Assembly (NCBI GenBank): GCA_026874595.1
Contig: CM049312.1
Location: 72,136,929 to 72,200,928 of the forward strand
DNA length: 64,000 nt
Source of the DNA: Sipunculus nudus
Lineage: Eukaryota; Annelida; Sipuncula; Golfingiida; Sipunculidae
Direction: 5' to 3'
The position numbers and the translations under genes were made by a program. This document shows positions 14,801-30,104 of this stretch, piece after piece (the first letter of the stretch is position 1; the number at the start of each line of letters is the position of its first letter). The notes beneath the pieces were generated by a model. It searched no databases. It saw nothing but the letters and a program-made list of their open reading frames with translations, and had not been told where the DNA came from.

Positions 14801-17800
14801 GAAATGAGGCATGGATTAAGTGGCAAGGGGAATAAAGTGAGATGTGTTGCATATTAGCATGGATGTCTGCAGCTTAAACGTGAATGTAGGTGGTGCCACC
14901 TGTCATAAAATCGAGAAAATTGTCCAGGACGTATAAACCTGCAAATTTTCAGGTGGATAAGTCTGCTGAGAAATGAGTGATTTTATCCCAAGGCAAATGA
15001 ACAGATGGATGGTGTTCATAAGTGGTTGCAGGTGGCGCCTCAAGTTTTGCTTATGAGGAAGAGCTATGTGAGATCTTTACACAAGCAAAATTTTGGCCCA
15101 ATCGGTCAAACGATTCCCCAGATATGGGCTTGGATGTCTGCAGAGTAAACCTGAATGTAGGTGGCGCCACCTGTCATAAAATCGAGAAAGCTGTCCAGGA
15201 TGAATAAACCTGCAAAATTTCAGGTGGATGAGTCAAACCACTGCTGAGATATGAGTGATTTTATTCCAAGGCAGATAAACAGATGGACACTGTGCATAAA
15301 TGGTAACAGGTGGCACCACCAGATTGTCTTTGATGAAGAGCTATGTGAGATCTATACACATGCAAAATTTTGGCCCAAACGGTCAAACGGTTCCCGAGAT
15401 ATGAGCTTGGATGTCTGCAGAGTAAACCTGAATGTAGGTGGCCCCACCTGTCATAAAATCGAGAAAGCTGTCCTGGATGCATAAACCTGCAAAATTTCAG
15501 GTAGATAAGTCAAACCACTGCTGAGATATGAGTGATTTTATCCCAAGGCAGATGAACAGGTGGACGCTGTGCATAAGTGGTTGCAGATGGCACCACCAGT
15601 TTTGCCTATGATGAAGAGCTATGTGAGATCTATATACATGCAAAATTTTGGCCAAATCGGTCAATCGTTCCCGAGATATGAGCTTGGATGTCCGCAGAGT
15701 AAACCTGAATGTAGGTGGTGCCACCTGTCATAAAATCGAGAAAGCTGTCCAGGATGTATAAAACCTGCAAAATTTCAGGTGGATAAGTCAAACCACTGCT
15801 GAGATATGAGTGATTTTATCCCAAGGCAGATAAACAGATGGACACTGTGCATAAATGGTAACAGGTGGCGCCACCAGTTTTGTCTGTGATAAAGAGCTAT
15901 GTGAGATCTATATACATGCAAAATTTTGGCCCAAACGGTCAAACAGTTCCCCAGATATGAGCTTGGATGTCTGCAGAGTAAACCTGAATGTAGGTGGTGC
16001 CACCTGTAATAAAATGGAGAAAGCTTTCCAGGATTTATAAACCTGCAAAATTTCAGGTGGATAAGTCAAACCACTACTGAGATATGAGTGATTTTACATC
16101 AAGGCAGATGAACAGATGGATGCTGTGCATAAATGGTTGCAAGTGGCGCCACCAGTTTTGCCTATGATGAAGAGCTATGTGAGATCTATACACATGCAAA
16201 ATTTTGGCCCAATCGGTCATATGGTTCTCGAGATATGAGCTTGGATGTCTGCAGAGTAAATCTGAATGTAGGTGGTGCCACCTGTCATAAAATCGAGAAA
16301 GCTGTCCAGGATGTATAAAACCTGCAAAATTTCAGGTGGATAAGTCAAACCACTGCTGAGATATGAATGATTTTATCCCAAGGCAGATAAACAGATGGAC
16401 ACTGTGCATAAATGGTAACAGGTGGCGCCACCAGTTTTGTCTGTGATGAAGAGCTATGTGAGATCTATACACATGCAAAATTTTGGCCCAAACGGTCAAA
16501 CAGTTCCCCAGATATGAGCTTGGATGTCTGCAGAGTAAACCTGAATGTAGGTGGTGCCACCTGTAATAAAATGGAGAAAGCTTTCCAGGATTTATAAACC
16601 TGCAAAATTTCAGGTGGATAAGTCAAACCACTGCTGAGATATGAGTGATTTAATCCCAAGGCAGATGAACAGATGGACGCTGTGCATAAATGGTTGTGGG
16701 TGGTGCCACCAGTTTTGCTTATGATGAAGAGCTGTGTGAGATCTATACACATGCAAAATTTTGGCCCAATCTGTCAAACAGTTCCCGAGATATGAGCTTG
16801 GATGTCTGCAGAGTAAACCTGAATGTAGGTGGCGCCACCTGTCATAAAATCGAGAAAGCTGTTAAGGATGAATAAACCTGCAAAATTTCAGGTGGATAAG
16901 TCAAACCACTGCTGAGATATGAGTGATTTAATCCCAAGGCAGATGAACAGATGGACGCTGTGCAAAAATGGTTGCAGGTTGCGCCACCATTTTTAGTGTA
17001 TGTTATAAAGCTATCAAAGGGCTACATTTGTGCAAAATGTTTAGCCTGATCGGTCAAACTGTTCCCAAGATATGCGGGTTTATGTGTGGAAACAGACGCA
17101 CAAATGCACTCTGGGCAGCGAGGAAAGGTCAGAGGTCAACCAAAAATGAGGGCGCAGCAGTTCACATGTGACCTGATGATAAACCCGATTCGCTTAAAAT
17201 GCAAACCAAGTTTTTTCAAACAGTTGAAAGATATAGTTCCAATAATCTGGGAATTCTGCATCTAAACATTGTGTCAAGACGTCTAGACACATTGTCTAGA
17301 AAAATTTGGTGAATATACCCTTAGCCGTTTCTGAGATTTTAATTTTAGTGTGCTTTTTTGGACAGATGACTAAGTTCAACCTCCTGTAACTCAGCCAAAA
17401 ATCTCCGAACTGGAATCATTCGAAAAAACTTGAGAGAGATTGTTCCAGGGATCATTTCTGTGAAATATTGGACAATTTGGCTAGACAGTTTCAGAGAAGA
17501 AGATTTTTAAAGCTTTTTTAGCTTAAAGACTGAAAGACAATTCTGTTTTGCAATGCCTGCAGAGTATATGCATCGCAAAACAATGTTTGGACAACAACTG
17601 TAGTCACAACAAGGGACCTATGGGTCACCGCGCTCAGCTGTTATATATGACTAGAATATCAGCAAAAGCTGACAAAAGCCCTCAGCCAAAAGAACAGTGT
17701 TTAGAGGTTGTAACAGTAACAAGTACTAAATATCTGTTCTCACATGGATGTATTTCTGTACATGTCTCAGTTATAAATTTAAAATGGAGAGGTATATACC

Positions 17801-20800
17801 ATGATTCATAACAATCCACCAAATGCTTCCTGAAAAATAAGCTTCTAAGTTTTATTCTATTATCAGCTCTGTGACCTTGAAAAGTAGGTCAAGGTCACCC
17901 ATCTTCGAACTTGACCGAGATTTTGTCGATATACATCTTCACCAAAGAAATAAAATTCCTATTGTGAATCCTTTTAGAGATATCCCGCTCACAAGGCCAA
18001 AGTTGAAAAATCCAAGAAAAATTCATTAAAAATCAGATATTGCAGGTGGCGCCCCCAAACTTGTGCAGCAGTTACAGACCATCACGCCCTATGATCATAG
18101 TAATTATAGTGAAAATCCAGCCAATGGTTCCTGAGAATAAGCTTCTAAATTTTTTTTTTATAATCAGCTCTAAAACATAGAAAAATAGGTCAAGGTCACC
18201 CATCTTCAAACTTGATCGAGATTTTGTCAATATACATTTTCACCGAAAAAATAAAATTCCTACAGTGAATCCTTTTAGAGATATCCTGCTCACAAGCCCA
18301 AAATTGAAAAATCAGATAAAAATTCATTAAAAATCAGATATTGTTGGTGGCGCCACCAAACTTGTGTAGCAGGTACAGATTATCAGTCCCAATAATCATA
18401 GTAAGTGTTGTGAAAATCCATCAAACGGTTCCTGAGAAATAAGCATCTAAGTGTTTTTCTATAATCAGGTCTAAAATGTAGAAAAATAGGTCAAGGTCAC
18501 CCATCTTCGAACTTGACCGAGATTTTGTCGATATACATCTTTACAAAGGAAATAAAATTCTGACCGTGAATCCTTTTCAAGATATCCCGCTCACATGGTA
18601 AAAGTTAACGGACGCCGGACGGACGGACGGATGGACAGCTTGGGTGACGACAATAGCCCATCAGCCTAAGGGCTGAGGGCTAATAAAAAAATATGATTTA
18701 GATATGATTCACGTGCTGGTTTTGTGTGGTAATAAATATAAGCTGTATTATGAGTTGTTGTTTAGCTTATGTATGATTTTGATAGTATCTTTGGAGACAG
18801 GGAAGAGGATTGATTTCATTTATTTTATTAACAAATGGAGTACTATTGTCACACAGATTTTGACTTGGCCATATAACTTATAAGCAGAACATATAATATA
18901 AGAGTTTAACTATTAATTAAAAAAATTACAAATATCGTCCCAAATATAGTTTTTAGTAAAAATAATAAGAGAATCTTATGATTTTTTAAAATGAAATATA
19001 ACTAAAATGATTATTAAAATAATATTAAAGAATATATTCATGAATGCATTCATGAATACATTTTGAAAGTATTTGCACTGGTATTCATATACTTTCATTT
19101 TTACCTGAATTCCCATTCTTTATGCAAGAAATTTTATAATGGAGTACATATTCATATTCGTATTTAAATACAATTGCAAATTATTCGCACCATGTCTGGT
19201 ATTTATTCAGTTTTCACAAAACAATGATGTTGAGAATCCAGAATATACAAAATTAACACATTTAAATAATGATCATAAGTACCTGGTTTTATGGCTTTTA
19301 TTTATATTTAAAAAAAATAAATGTAATATATTCATTTTGGACTAATTTCACATCAATGTACACACTAAACACAGTAGGAATCTAGATTAATATTATCAAC
19401 TGCATCTTTGTCTATCATTAATTTCCTTCATATGATCCCCAATCATTAGTAATGAATAATATGATTTACTTTTTTATCATTAAAATTGAACTGAAAAATA
19501 CCATAAGTGACTGCATGGTGTTATTTGGAATACATGACATTCTATCCATCGATACAAGATTCTTATATCATCAGTAACTGCAAGTTAATTTCCTGTTATA
19601 ATAAACTAACAAATTCCTTTTCTATTTTTCTTTAATTTGTTATTAAAAACCAATAAAAATTTATTAATTTATTGTTATGTTGTTGGTTAAAACTACTAGA
19701 TGAGTTGGGTTGGACACCTGGATCAACTGTGGTTGGCCATTATATAATAAGCTGCCTGGAGCCCCAGTTTATACCTCGCCTCAAGCATGCATAATTTGCT
19801 GAAAGTTCAACAAGGTCAACATACAGGTGACTCAAGAGGGGCTGGAGAGGGCCAAGGTCTGACATGGTCTCATAGAAACATAAACAAAAGCTACAAATTT
19901 TGGCCAATTTCTTTCAGCTTTCTAAACTAAAAAGCTGAAATCCTTATGTGTGCATGACATGAAAATTATATCAACAGTGCTCACAGGAAACAAACATGCC
20001 ATTGTCAAAGTTGGGCAAAATTTAAGGTACTAATTTTATATTTATACTAATAACTTGTAAAATTTGAAAAATTCAGAACTAATTTTGGGTATTCAATTGA
20101 ATCTTGATTAAATAATGTTACATGCCTGACAAAAAATCTCTAGCTTCAGCAATCCTCTTGTTAAGGGAGTAAATATATTTTTTGATTTTTTACAAAGTGC
20201 ATTATGTTTGGGCCCATAACTTAAAACAATTACGCAATACTGACATCATTTCTGACATGTACATAGAGAATGTATAGAAAAATATGTATATTATATATGA
20301 TTAAAGTCAGATCAGTGGTTTTGATATTAGGCAGTCTTGAAGTGTAACAATGAGTTTTATATGGAAAAATGAAGTTTTTCATTAATATCTCGAAGGTATT
20401 AAGTCCAAGTGACCAAATTCTTGGCATGGTACGGGATTTTGGAGACATCTAATTGCATGCCAAATTTTAGGAACTGAGAGCTGAAGCTGGGGAGCTGAGC
20501 ACTTGCAAACTGCATGACACTAGCTTGATGTAAACAATATGTTACATGGTGCTTGAAAACTTATACAGTAAATATACAGTTTTTGATCAACTGGTTTCAA
20601 ATTTTTGGTGTTTACAGACAAAATGCTAAAAAAAACATGCTGTGAAAATTAAATCCACAGTACTTACAGGAAAAAAACGTGCCATGGTCAAAGTTGGGCA
20701 AAATTTAAGGTACCAATTTTTTATTTTTGTTAATATTTTAATAAATTTAAAAGATTTTGATCTAATTTTGGGTATACAATTTAATTTTGATAAATTAAAG

Positions 20801-23800
20801 TTATATTACTGGAAAAAAAGTTTATAGCTTTAACATATTCTGTGTTAAGTGATCAAATATCTTTCCTGATTTTTTACACAATGCATTATGTTTGGGCCCA
20901 AAACATTTAAATTTACATAATACAGACATAATTTCTGGCATGTACATAGGATCTATATAGAGGAATATTTATGTTAAATATGAGGAAAAACAGATGAGTG
21001 GTTTTGATATTAGGCAGTCCTGAAGTGTAAAAATAGGTTTTTAATAAAAAATTGAGGTTATTCCTTAATTTCTAAAAGGAACGAAGTCACAAAGACCCAG
21101 TTTTCGGCTTGGTAGGAGATCCTGGGGACATCTAACATTATGCCGAATTTTTGATTCCGAGGTCTTATGGTTTCAAAACGTGCCACATCTACGGACGGAC
21201 GGACAGACAGACGGACGACGGACAATGGACCACGACTATAGCTCAGATGACTTATAGTCAGCTGAGCTAAAAACAGACAGTAAAAGTGGAGTTAGAAGGA
21301 GTCTGATTCAGATACTTACTGAGTCCATGGGATGCTCACTGTAAAACCAAAGTTTGCTTTCCAGAAATCCTTGATTTGGTCATCATCAATATCTGCAGTA
21401 GCCTGCTCCAGCTTGTCAGGGAATGCTGCCTTCTTCAAGATTTTGGCTGTTTTTTTCTGGGGATGTCTCAATGCTGTTCGGGTATTTTGTCTTAGAAGCT
21501 CTAAAATTTGAAAGACAGAACTGCTGGATGAAATCTTTGTTCATTGAGTTTAAGAAAGTTCAAGTGTTCTAAGGTACTAGTGTAGGATGGGTTTTTAGTC
21601 TGATATCATAAACAATTGACAGTCTCTACTGATGTTAAATGGTCATTCCTTGCATGTTTTAGATCCTTGCCTCCACAAGGAGGCTATGCGTTCATTTCCA
21701 TTTGTGTGTGTGTTTGTTCACAATCATGAATGGAATCTCATGTAATTTTCAGGGCATTTCAGGAAGGTACCAAGGAAGAACCAATTGGATTTTGGTGTAA
21801 GTGGATCTGGCAAATAGTCTGGATTCAGAAATGTCTTCAAGGAATATTCATAAATGTTCCACCACTTGTGCACAAATGAACCTGGAAATATGGGCCAAGA
21901 ATGTGAATGCCAACAAGGTTTGCATTCCTAGGAATGCAGATTTCTAGGTCTTCATTTACTGTCTAAGTCTACAGGAAAGCTAACAACTCATGCAGCAAAA
22001 AACATTAAAAATTTGTAAATGCTAATGGCACTACAACTACACAGAAGGGCATGAATTCTCATTTTCTAATTTCAATATTCCTTGGTCAGTATTGCCATGG
22101 TAATGAATACTTATGTCATATAATACTAATATCTACAAAATTTGCTACTCATTTAAGCAATAACAGCTTTAGAAGCTATTCCAACAGTTGCCTGCTGCCA
22201 AAGACAAGTACCCTTTAAGTGTGATTAAAATATGGTTATAGGTTCCACAGTGTACAAAATTTACAAAACATAAGAACAAGGACAACAAATATAGTCTTCA
22301 CACTACATGGAATGTTACAATCCATTTTTTTCTACAGAGGTATCTACTGTGAAAATAGCAACAATATCTCACTTGGCTTTTCTTTTGATTCAGTGTCCTT
22401 CTCAGAGTCCCCCTTTTCCTTAGATGAACATTGCTCCATAACGGATTTTATTTCTGTGGCAAGTTTTTCCAATTCTTCTTCAAAATCATCCTCTTCCATA
22501 AAGCTGTTCCAATCAAACCTTGCCAATTGTAATTTCCTGAAAAGTCACTCATGATGCATTTATACCATCAATAACTTGATTCAAATCTATATTATTACAA
22601 CAGTGGCAATGAATTATTTTCAGTCAGCTCCTCTGTAGTGTGCTCTGGATATGTGCATTTTACTTTTATACTGTCAGAAACAATGCAATGTTTTAATGGG
22701 GTAATTTTCCTTATTTTCTAAAATTTCCTATGGAATTTGGGAATGTTTGGGAAATTCCATAGAGGGTCCATTGCAATAACATTTATGCACCTGCAACCAG
22801 TGGGTAAACTCAATGTGTATATGGATAAGCCACCTGAGACTTACCCTTAAATGTCCCAATGCAAGAACATGTAATATGAGGGCGGATACAAACAGTATAC
22901 AGAGATATAGTCCATTATTTGAGAAAGAATGCTTTCTGATAAAAATAAGAATTAATACAAAGGAAATATGTACATTATGGTACCAAAGGAAACATATTAA
23001 TATTAACTAGGAAGCACCTATTAGTAGTTTCGACTGATCAAGAAATAAACCTCAGGGTTTGATAAGGGTGGAGGAAGGCAACACAAAAGTACTCCAAGGA
23101 GAGTGCCTAGGCTAGAATCTATTGGTGGAGAGAGTATACTGACTCCGAGACATGTATCAGCAATAGTTTAGAGTGGAATAACACTTGTATGGACCATGCC
23201 CAATTCCTTAAAATTATAACAGGATAAAACTTGAGATATTCCAAAATCGAATTTTTTTACCAACCTTTTTTATTTTATCAGCTGACTATATATTTGTCAC
23301 CAGTAGTGAAACAAACGCATACAGTAAGAAGAGCTCAACAGTAAAAACAATCGTGATTATAAAGACAGTTGCTCACATGCCTGTGTCCATCTTTGGGAAG
23401 AGCTCCTCTGCTGGCTGTAGGCCGACAGGGAATATTGGTTTGTTAGAAACGTATGCTAATGCCAGCTCATCTTGACAGTACTTGGATGCGATGGTGTGAC
23501 TGCTCAGGAGGGAGATGAAGGCCTGTAGAATAATGACAAGAGGTCAGTAAGCAAAAGTGAATGGTGCCAGTGTCTATAATATAAATTTTACAAGATCACC
23601 ACAAGAGCCTGCATAATATACCTCTTTTGTCTTTAATTGACTTCTGACTTCCTTAAATATGCATGGAATTTGCAGAGAATTAATTTCAAGTGATAAACAC
23701 CATAGGTAAATATTTATAATATGTTTCATGAAAATCCATCAGATTTTTGGTTATTGCTCTAAAACACAAAAACCCTGGTTACCTCTTACCTCATTAAATA

Positions 23801-26800
23801 TGTGTGGATTTTGTGTTGAATTAAACTGGGGTGAGATAATCTATTGGCAAGTTGCTAGAGAGAGTTTCTGGAAAATCTGTCAAAGCCCTTGTAAATTATT
23901 GCAGTAGCATTAAAAGTAAATATTAGACAGATGGCCAGACATACAGACAGATGTTAGTTAAACCGTAATGTGTCCCGTCTAAGATGAGTGTATAAAAAGA
24001 TAAAAAGAGTAACCTTTACCCTGATGACTGACCACTTTAGATTGGGAATAGATTTTCATCATAACCTCATAAATATCGGCAAAAGTCATCCCAGCATCCT
24101 GGTAATGTCCAATATGAGTGGTCAAAAAGGTGGTCACTTTATTGATACTTTAACGTAGTACAGACTAAAATATCACACAACATACTGTGGTTAGCTTCAT
24201 ATTTCTTGAGTTTATTTATTTTTTTTAAGAGGGTTAAACAAAGGTTCCATTTTAGTAATATTGCTATACAATAACATACACTGTGGTGTAAATCTATTAT
24301 TATATAATTTATTCAAAATTTGTAAAAATCTTAACTATCTGACAAAAATTCTGGTGAACATCAAATTCTTGTTTTTTTGGAGATGATATAAAAGATCTGT
24401 TCTTTTTTTACAATAACTTGTATTTTTTGACCTGCAATGCCATAAGCAGGTGTACTTCATATAAGATGTAAATTCAGTGTAAATGATATTACAACCAACA
24501 ACCAGTTTATCATTAAACCAGCACTGACCATTGGAGAAAATATAAATTTATACATATTAATGCTGGCTATTCAACAATAAACTAGTAAGTTATAAAATAT
24601 AAATGTTTTATGAATATACTGGCTGGAAAACTTATCTAAATAACCACAAGAGTAGAAATTAATCAGAAGTAATAGATGCATAATTTTTTTTATAGATCTG
24701 CTACATTTTCTCATTGTTGCAGATAAAGAATGATTTAAAAGCCAACTAGTTCAGCTTGTTGATCCATTTTATGAAATATTGTATTTATCTTTATTTTCGT
24801 TCTTATCTTTAACCATTCATAAACATAAACTGATTCTTGTAGTGTTGAATTGATGATCGATCATAATCGATGATCGGTCTTGTTGATGCAAATGATCCGA
24901 TGCTCAATCTTGCAGTGCCATAACCAATTGCAGTGTTTGCACATATTAACCTTGGCTTTGTGATTGATAGGAAATGTGTGCTTAATATACATTATGCAAG
25001 CAAACTAGCAAAAAGTCTGTGTTTACTAAAACAAGGGACCCATGGGTCACGGCGCTCAGCTGTTATATATGATAAAAAATATGATTTGGGAAAGAGGCAC
25101 ATGCTTGTTTTGTGTGGTAATAAATATAAGCTTTATTATGAGTTGTTGGTGTTTAGCTTATGTATGATTTTGATAGTATCTTTGGAGACAGGGAAGAGGA
25201 TTGATTTCATTTATTTTATTAACAAATGGAGTGCTATCGTCGCATAGATTTTGACTTGGCCATATAACTAATAAGCAGCACATATAATAAAAGAGTTAAC
25301 TATTTATTAAAATTTAATAACAAATATGGTGCCAATATAATTTTTATTTAAAAAAAAATAATAAGAAAATCATATGATTTTTTTAAATAAAATATAACTG
25401 AAATGATTATTGAAATAATATTATAGATTATATTCATGAATGCATTCATGAATACATTTTGAAAGTATGTGCACTGGTATTCAAATACTTTCATTTTTAC
25501 CTGAATTCCCATTCTTATGCAATAAAATTTTTTAATGCAGTACATATTCATATTTGTATTCAAATACATTTGCAAAACATTCGCACCATGTGTAGTATTT
25601 ATTCAGTTTTAGCCAAACAATGATGTTGAGAATCCAGAATATACAAAATTCACAAATTTAAATAATGATCATAAGTACCTGGTTTTATGGCTTTTATTTA
25701 TGTTAAAAAAAATAAATGTAATATATTCACTTTGGACTACTTTCACATCAATCTACACACTAGACACAGTAGAAATCTAGATTAATATTATCAACTGCAT
25801 CTTTGTCTATCATTAATTTCCTTCATATGATCCCTAATGATTAGTAATGAATAATATGATTTATTTTTTTTATCATTAAAAATTTCACTGAAAAATACCA
25901 TAGGTGACTGCATGGTGTTATTTGGAATAACATTGACATTGACATTCTATCCATCCATACAAGATTCTTACATCACCAGCAACTGCAAGTTAATTTTCTG
26001 TTACTCATCAACTGACAAATTCCTTTTCTATACATTTTTCTTTAATTTGTTATAAAAAAAAAACAATACAAAATTTTGAATTTATTGTTTATTGTTATGT
26101 TGTTTTTCAAAACAACTACTAGATGAGTTGGGTTGGACACCTGGATCAACTGTGGCTGGGCATTAGCTGCCTGGCTGCCCCAGTGTATGCTTCGCTCAAG
26201 CATGCATAATCTGATGAAAGGTCAACAAGGTCAACATACAGGTGACTGAAGAGGGGCTGGATTAAGCCTGGGTCTGTAATGGTCTCATAAAAACATTAAT
26301 AAAAGCTACAATATTTGGCCAATTTCCTTCAGCTTTCTAAACTACAAAGATGAAATCCTTATGTGTGCATGACATGAAAATTATATAAATAGTGCTCTCA
26401 GGAAACAAACGTGCCATGGTCAAAGTTGGGCAAAATTTAAGGTACTAATTTTATATTTATACTAGTAACTTATAAAATTTGAAAAATTCAGAACTAATTT
26501 TTGGTATTCAATTGAATCTTGATTAAATAATGTTACATCCCTGACAAAAAATCTCTAGCTTCAGCAATCCTCTTGTTAAGGGAGTAAATATATTTCTTGA
26601 TTTTTTAAAAAGAGCATTATGTTTGGGCCCATAACTTAAAACAATTACGCAATGCTGACATCATTTCTGGCATGTACATAGTGAATGTATAGAAAAATAT
26701 GTATACTATATATGATCAAAGTCAGATCAGTGGTTTTCATATTAGGCAGTCTTACAGTGTAACAATGTGTTTTTTAATGGAAAAATGAAGTTTTTCATTA

Positions 26801-29800
26801 ATATTTCGAAGGAATTAATTCCTAGTGATCAAATACTTGGCATGGTAGTGGATTTTGGAGACATCTAACTGTATGCCAAATTTAAGGAACTTAGAGCTGA
26901 AGCTGGGGAGCTGAGCTCAAGCAAACTGCATAACACTAGCTTGATGTAAACAATATGTGATATGGTGCTTAAAACTTGAATAAAATCTACAGTTTTTGAT
27001 CAACTGATTTCAACGTTTCGGTGTTAACAGACAAAACACTAACAAAAACATGCTGTGAAAATTAAATCCACAGTACTAACAGGAAAAAAAGGTGACATGA
27101 TTATACTTGGGCAAAATTTAAGGTACCAATTTTATATTTTTGCCAATATTTAAACAAATTTAACAGATTTTGATCTAATTTTTTGTATACTATTAAATTT
27201 TGATCAATTAAAGTTGTATTACTGAAAAAAAGTCCCTACCTTTAACACTTTTGGTCTTAAGTGACCAAATATCTTTCCTGATTTTTTTTACGAAGTCCAT
27301 TATGTTTGGGCCCATAACTTTTTAAAATTAAATAAACTGACTTAATTTCTAGCATGTACATAGGAACTATATAGAGGAATATTTCTGGTAAATATGAAGA
27401 AAACCAGATGAGTGGTTTTGATATTAGGCAGTCCTGAAGTGTGAAAATAGATTTCTAATAAAAAATTAAGGTTTTTCCTTAATATCTCAAAGGAACATAG
27501 TCCTATTGACCCAATTTTCGGCATGGTAGGAGATTTTGGGGACATCTAACTGTATGGCGAATTTCAGATTTGTAGGTCCAATGGTGTCCAAATGTGCCAG
27601 TCTTACGGATGGACATCCGGACGGACGGACGACGGACAATGGACCACTTATAGACAATGGATGACTTATAGTCAGCTGAGCTAAAAAAATGTACTACATG
27701 TTATAGCTGGCTGAAAAACTACTTGTTGCAGCTCACAATTGGACCTTGGGTCACTCGGCTTTATTATGGTGAACAGACCCACTTGGACTGTGTTTACCAA
27801 CACACAAAGCCATGATAAACAAGATGTTGAATAGCCGGGTGTGAGGTACTGAGACTGTGTGCTGAAATGCTTTTGCTGGGAAACTTTTGTGTAAAGCAAA
27901 ACTGAACTGATAGTGTAAAAGAATAGGCATAATACTGCGCCTTATTATGTCCCTTTAAAACCTTGCAAACATCACATGTTTTGTTAGTACTTATGTTAAT
28001 AAAGAACAGCTGTGCAACTGGTCTGATTTACAAATATATTAATATTCATGATTCACTACAATGTTATCAATGAAGGAAGTACCTTTGCATCAATGATGGC
28101 TGCACCGATCTTGCTGAGGAAGTCAACTCCTGCTTTAAGTCCAGTCACATCAACCCATACAGTTATACCATGTCTCTCAAGGCCCTCTAAATAAAGAAAT
28201 GTAAAACAATATATGGTTGTGTACATCAAGAAGAGTTAAGAATAGGACACAGTTATCAAAATTGTAATAGATCAGTATTACCATCCAATTTGATCCTTAA
28301 ATTAGAATAAATTTTCATACTGCAGAGTTATAAACACAACACTGATGACATGCTTTGGTGGTTTATGGCAATAGTAGAAATTTAGCCATGGTGCTGGGAT
28401 GTCCTTGGGGGTACTTGGCAGGTTTTGACACCATTCATTATACCAATGGGAGATGATTTGTGATAACCTGTACCGGTAGGTTGCAGTGGTAGGTTCAAAT
28501 AGTTAAAGACTTCTGTGGGTCACCATAAATGTGACATGGATCATAAATATGGTACTGGCATAGTAACAACTTTTATATATAATTAGTGGTTTCATGGCTG
28601 TAAACCATGAAAATGTAACTGCAGGGACTTAATTATTGTGTGTTGAAATGAAGAGTAATGTATTATAATCTAACATGACACATATGACAAAGGGTAACAA
28701 GTTCCAATAAATTCAAACAAGTTCCAATAAATATGAACACTTTTACGTAGTCAAAATTTAGTTGTTGTGCATATATATAAGCATCTTGTCAAATTTAATC
28801 CAATGCACAGTGTTAACTTCAATTATTGCTCACTTTTAACTGAAGCAAACCACATATATCCTACTTATTACTGTTCCACATGGTAGAAAATTACTAAGTA
28901 ATCAATTGTCAGATGTCAGTGACAGGTGAGGTGAATTTGGCAAAACCAGTTTTAGTTTTCACAACAACAGGCAGAGGGCAGCATCTGTCATTATATGAAA
29001 TATATATATATATTATATGATTCTCTTGACCCCTGTGTGAACCACCTGATTTATGTATATGTGCACAGTATTAATGTAATGATCCTTGTGATTCTCACAA
29101 TTTTACTTGATTTATGTGATGCCATGTTACGCTGGAACTTCGTTGTCAAATAAATTACAATTGGTACAATTTTTGATGGCTTTAGTCCGTACCCCTAAAA
29201 ACTAAAGGCCAGTTAGTAACCTAGCCAATCATCTATCTCTGATGTCCTTGAAAGATTTGTGGCACAGTGGCTATTACTGCATATGCAACAGATTAACCTT
29301 GGATGAGCCTATGCCATCGCCTTACAGAAGTGGCTATTCTACTGAAACCGCCCTTGTGCCAGTCCAAGACAACATTTTAAAAGGTATTGACAAGCAGCAG
29401 ACTTGGTGACCATCCTGGTGCTCCTGGACTTGTCACAGGCTTGGATATAATCAGTCACCAAATATGTGTAGAGGTTCTAGAGAACTCCTAGGAATTAAAG
29501 GTGTAGCTTTAGATTGGTATAAATCACATATATGCGGTTGGACACTAAGGGCTCGACAGGGATAGTATATTTTTGGCTTGGTTTTGAAAAACTGTGTACC
29601 CCAGGGTTCTGTGTTATTTTACTTACCAATTTTATATACACAATGCCAATAGGAAACATTTTGTGAAAACATGGGTAGAAATATACTCTTTAAGCAGAAG
29701 ATACGCCCCTGCATGCCTGCATTGTTATACAGTGACTAGAGTGTAAAGAATTAAGGTTTACAGCTTGTCAGCTCACTCAAAGGTATGGGGCCTCTTGTTT

Positions 29801-30056
29801 GAACTGACAGAATTATGGGTGGTTCTTTCCACAGATTTCCTGCAAGCCATGATACAAGGTGTACTGATTTTAGAAATCCTTATTCTGACACACTAAGACT
29901 ATAAACCTAACACTACTTACATAAGGATTTATTAGACAACAACTTAAGCAGTGGCGTCAATTTTTCTTCCAGGGTGGGGGGGATGATTTTGTATATGCAT
30001 ATACACACACACATATATATATATACCCTTTTCAGCATGTCTGAGTGACATATTCA

Positions 30057-30104
<48 letters not shown>

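Noticed and set aside
15022-17171. Series of similar ~61-codon plus-strand open frames (MV.GGATSFAYDEELCEIYTH...)
   Set aside because: They repeat with the ~278-bp array unit and each ends in a stop. They are conceptual translations of a tandem DNA repeat, with matching antisense frames, and have no splice or promoter context.
29176-29665. Active LINE or retroviral gene
   Set aside because: Multiple stops and frame breaks, and only the palm region remains. Motifs are of non-LTR type, and no long terminal repeats are seen.
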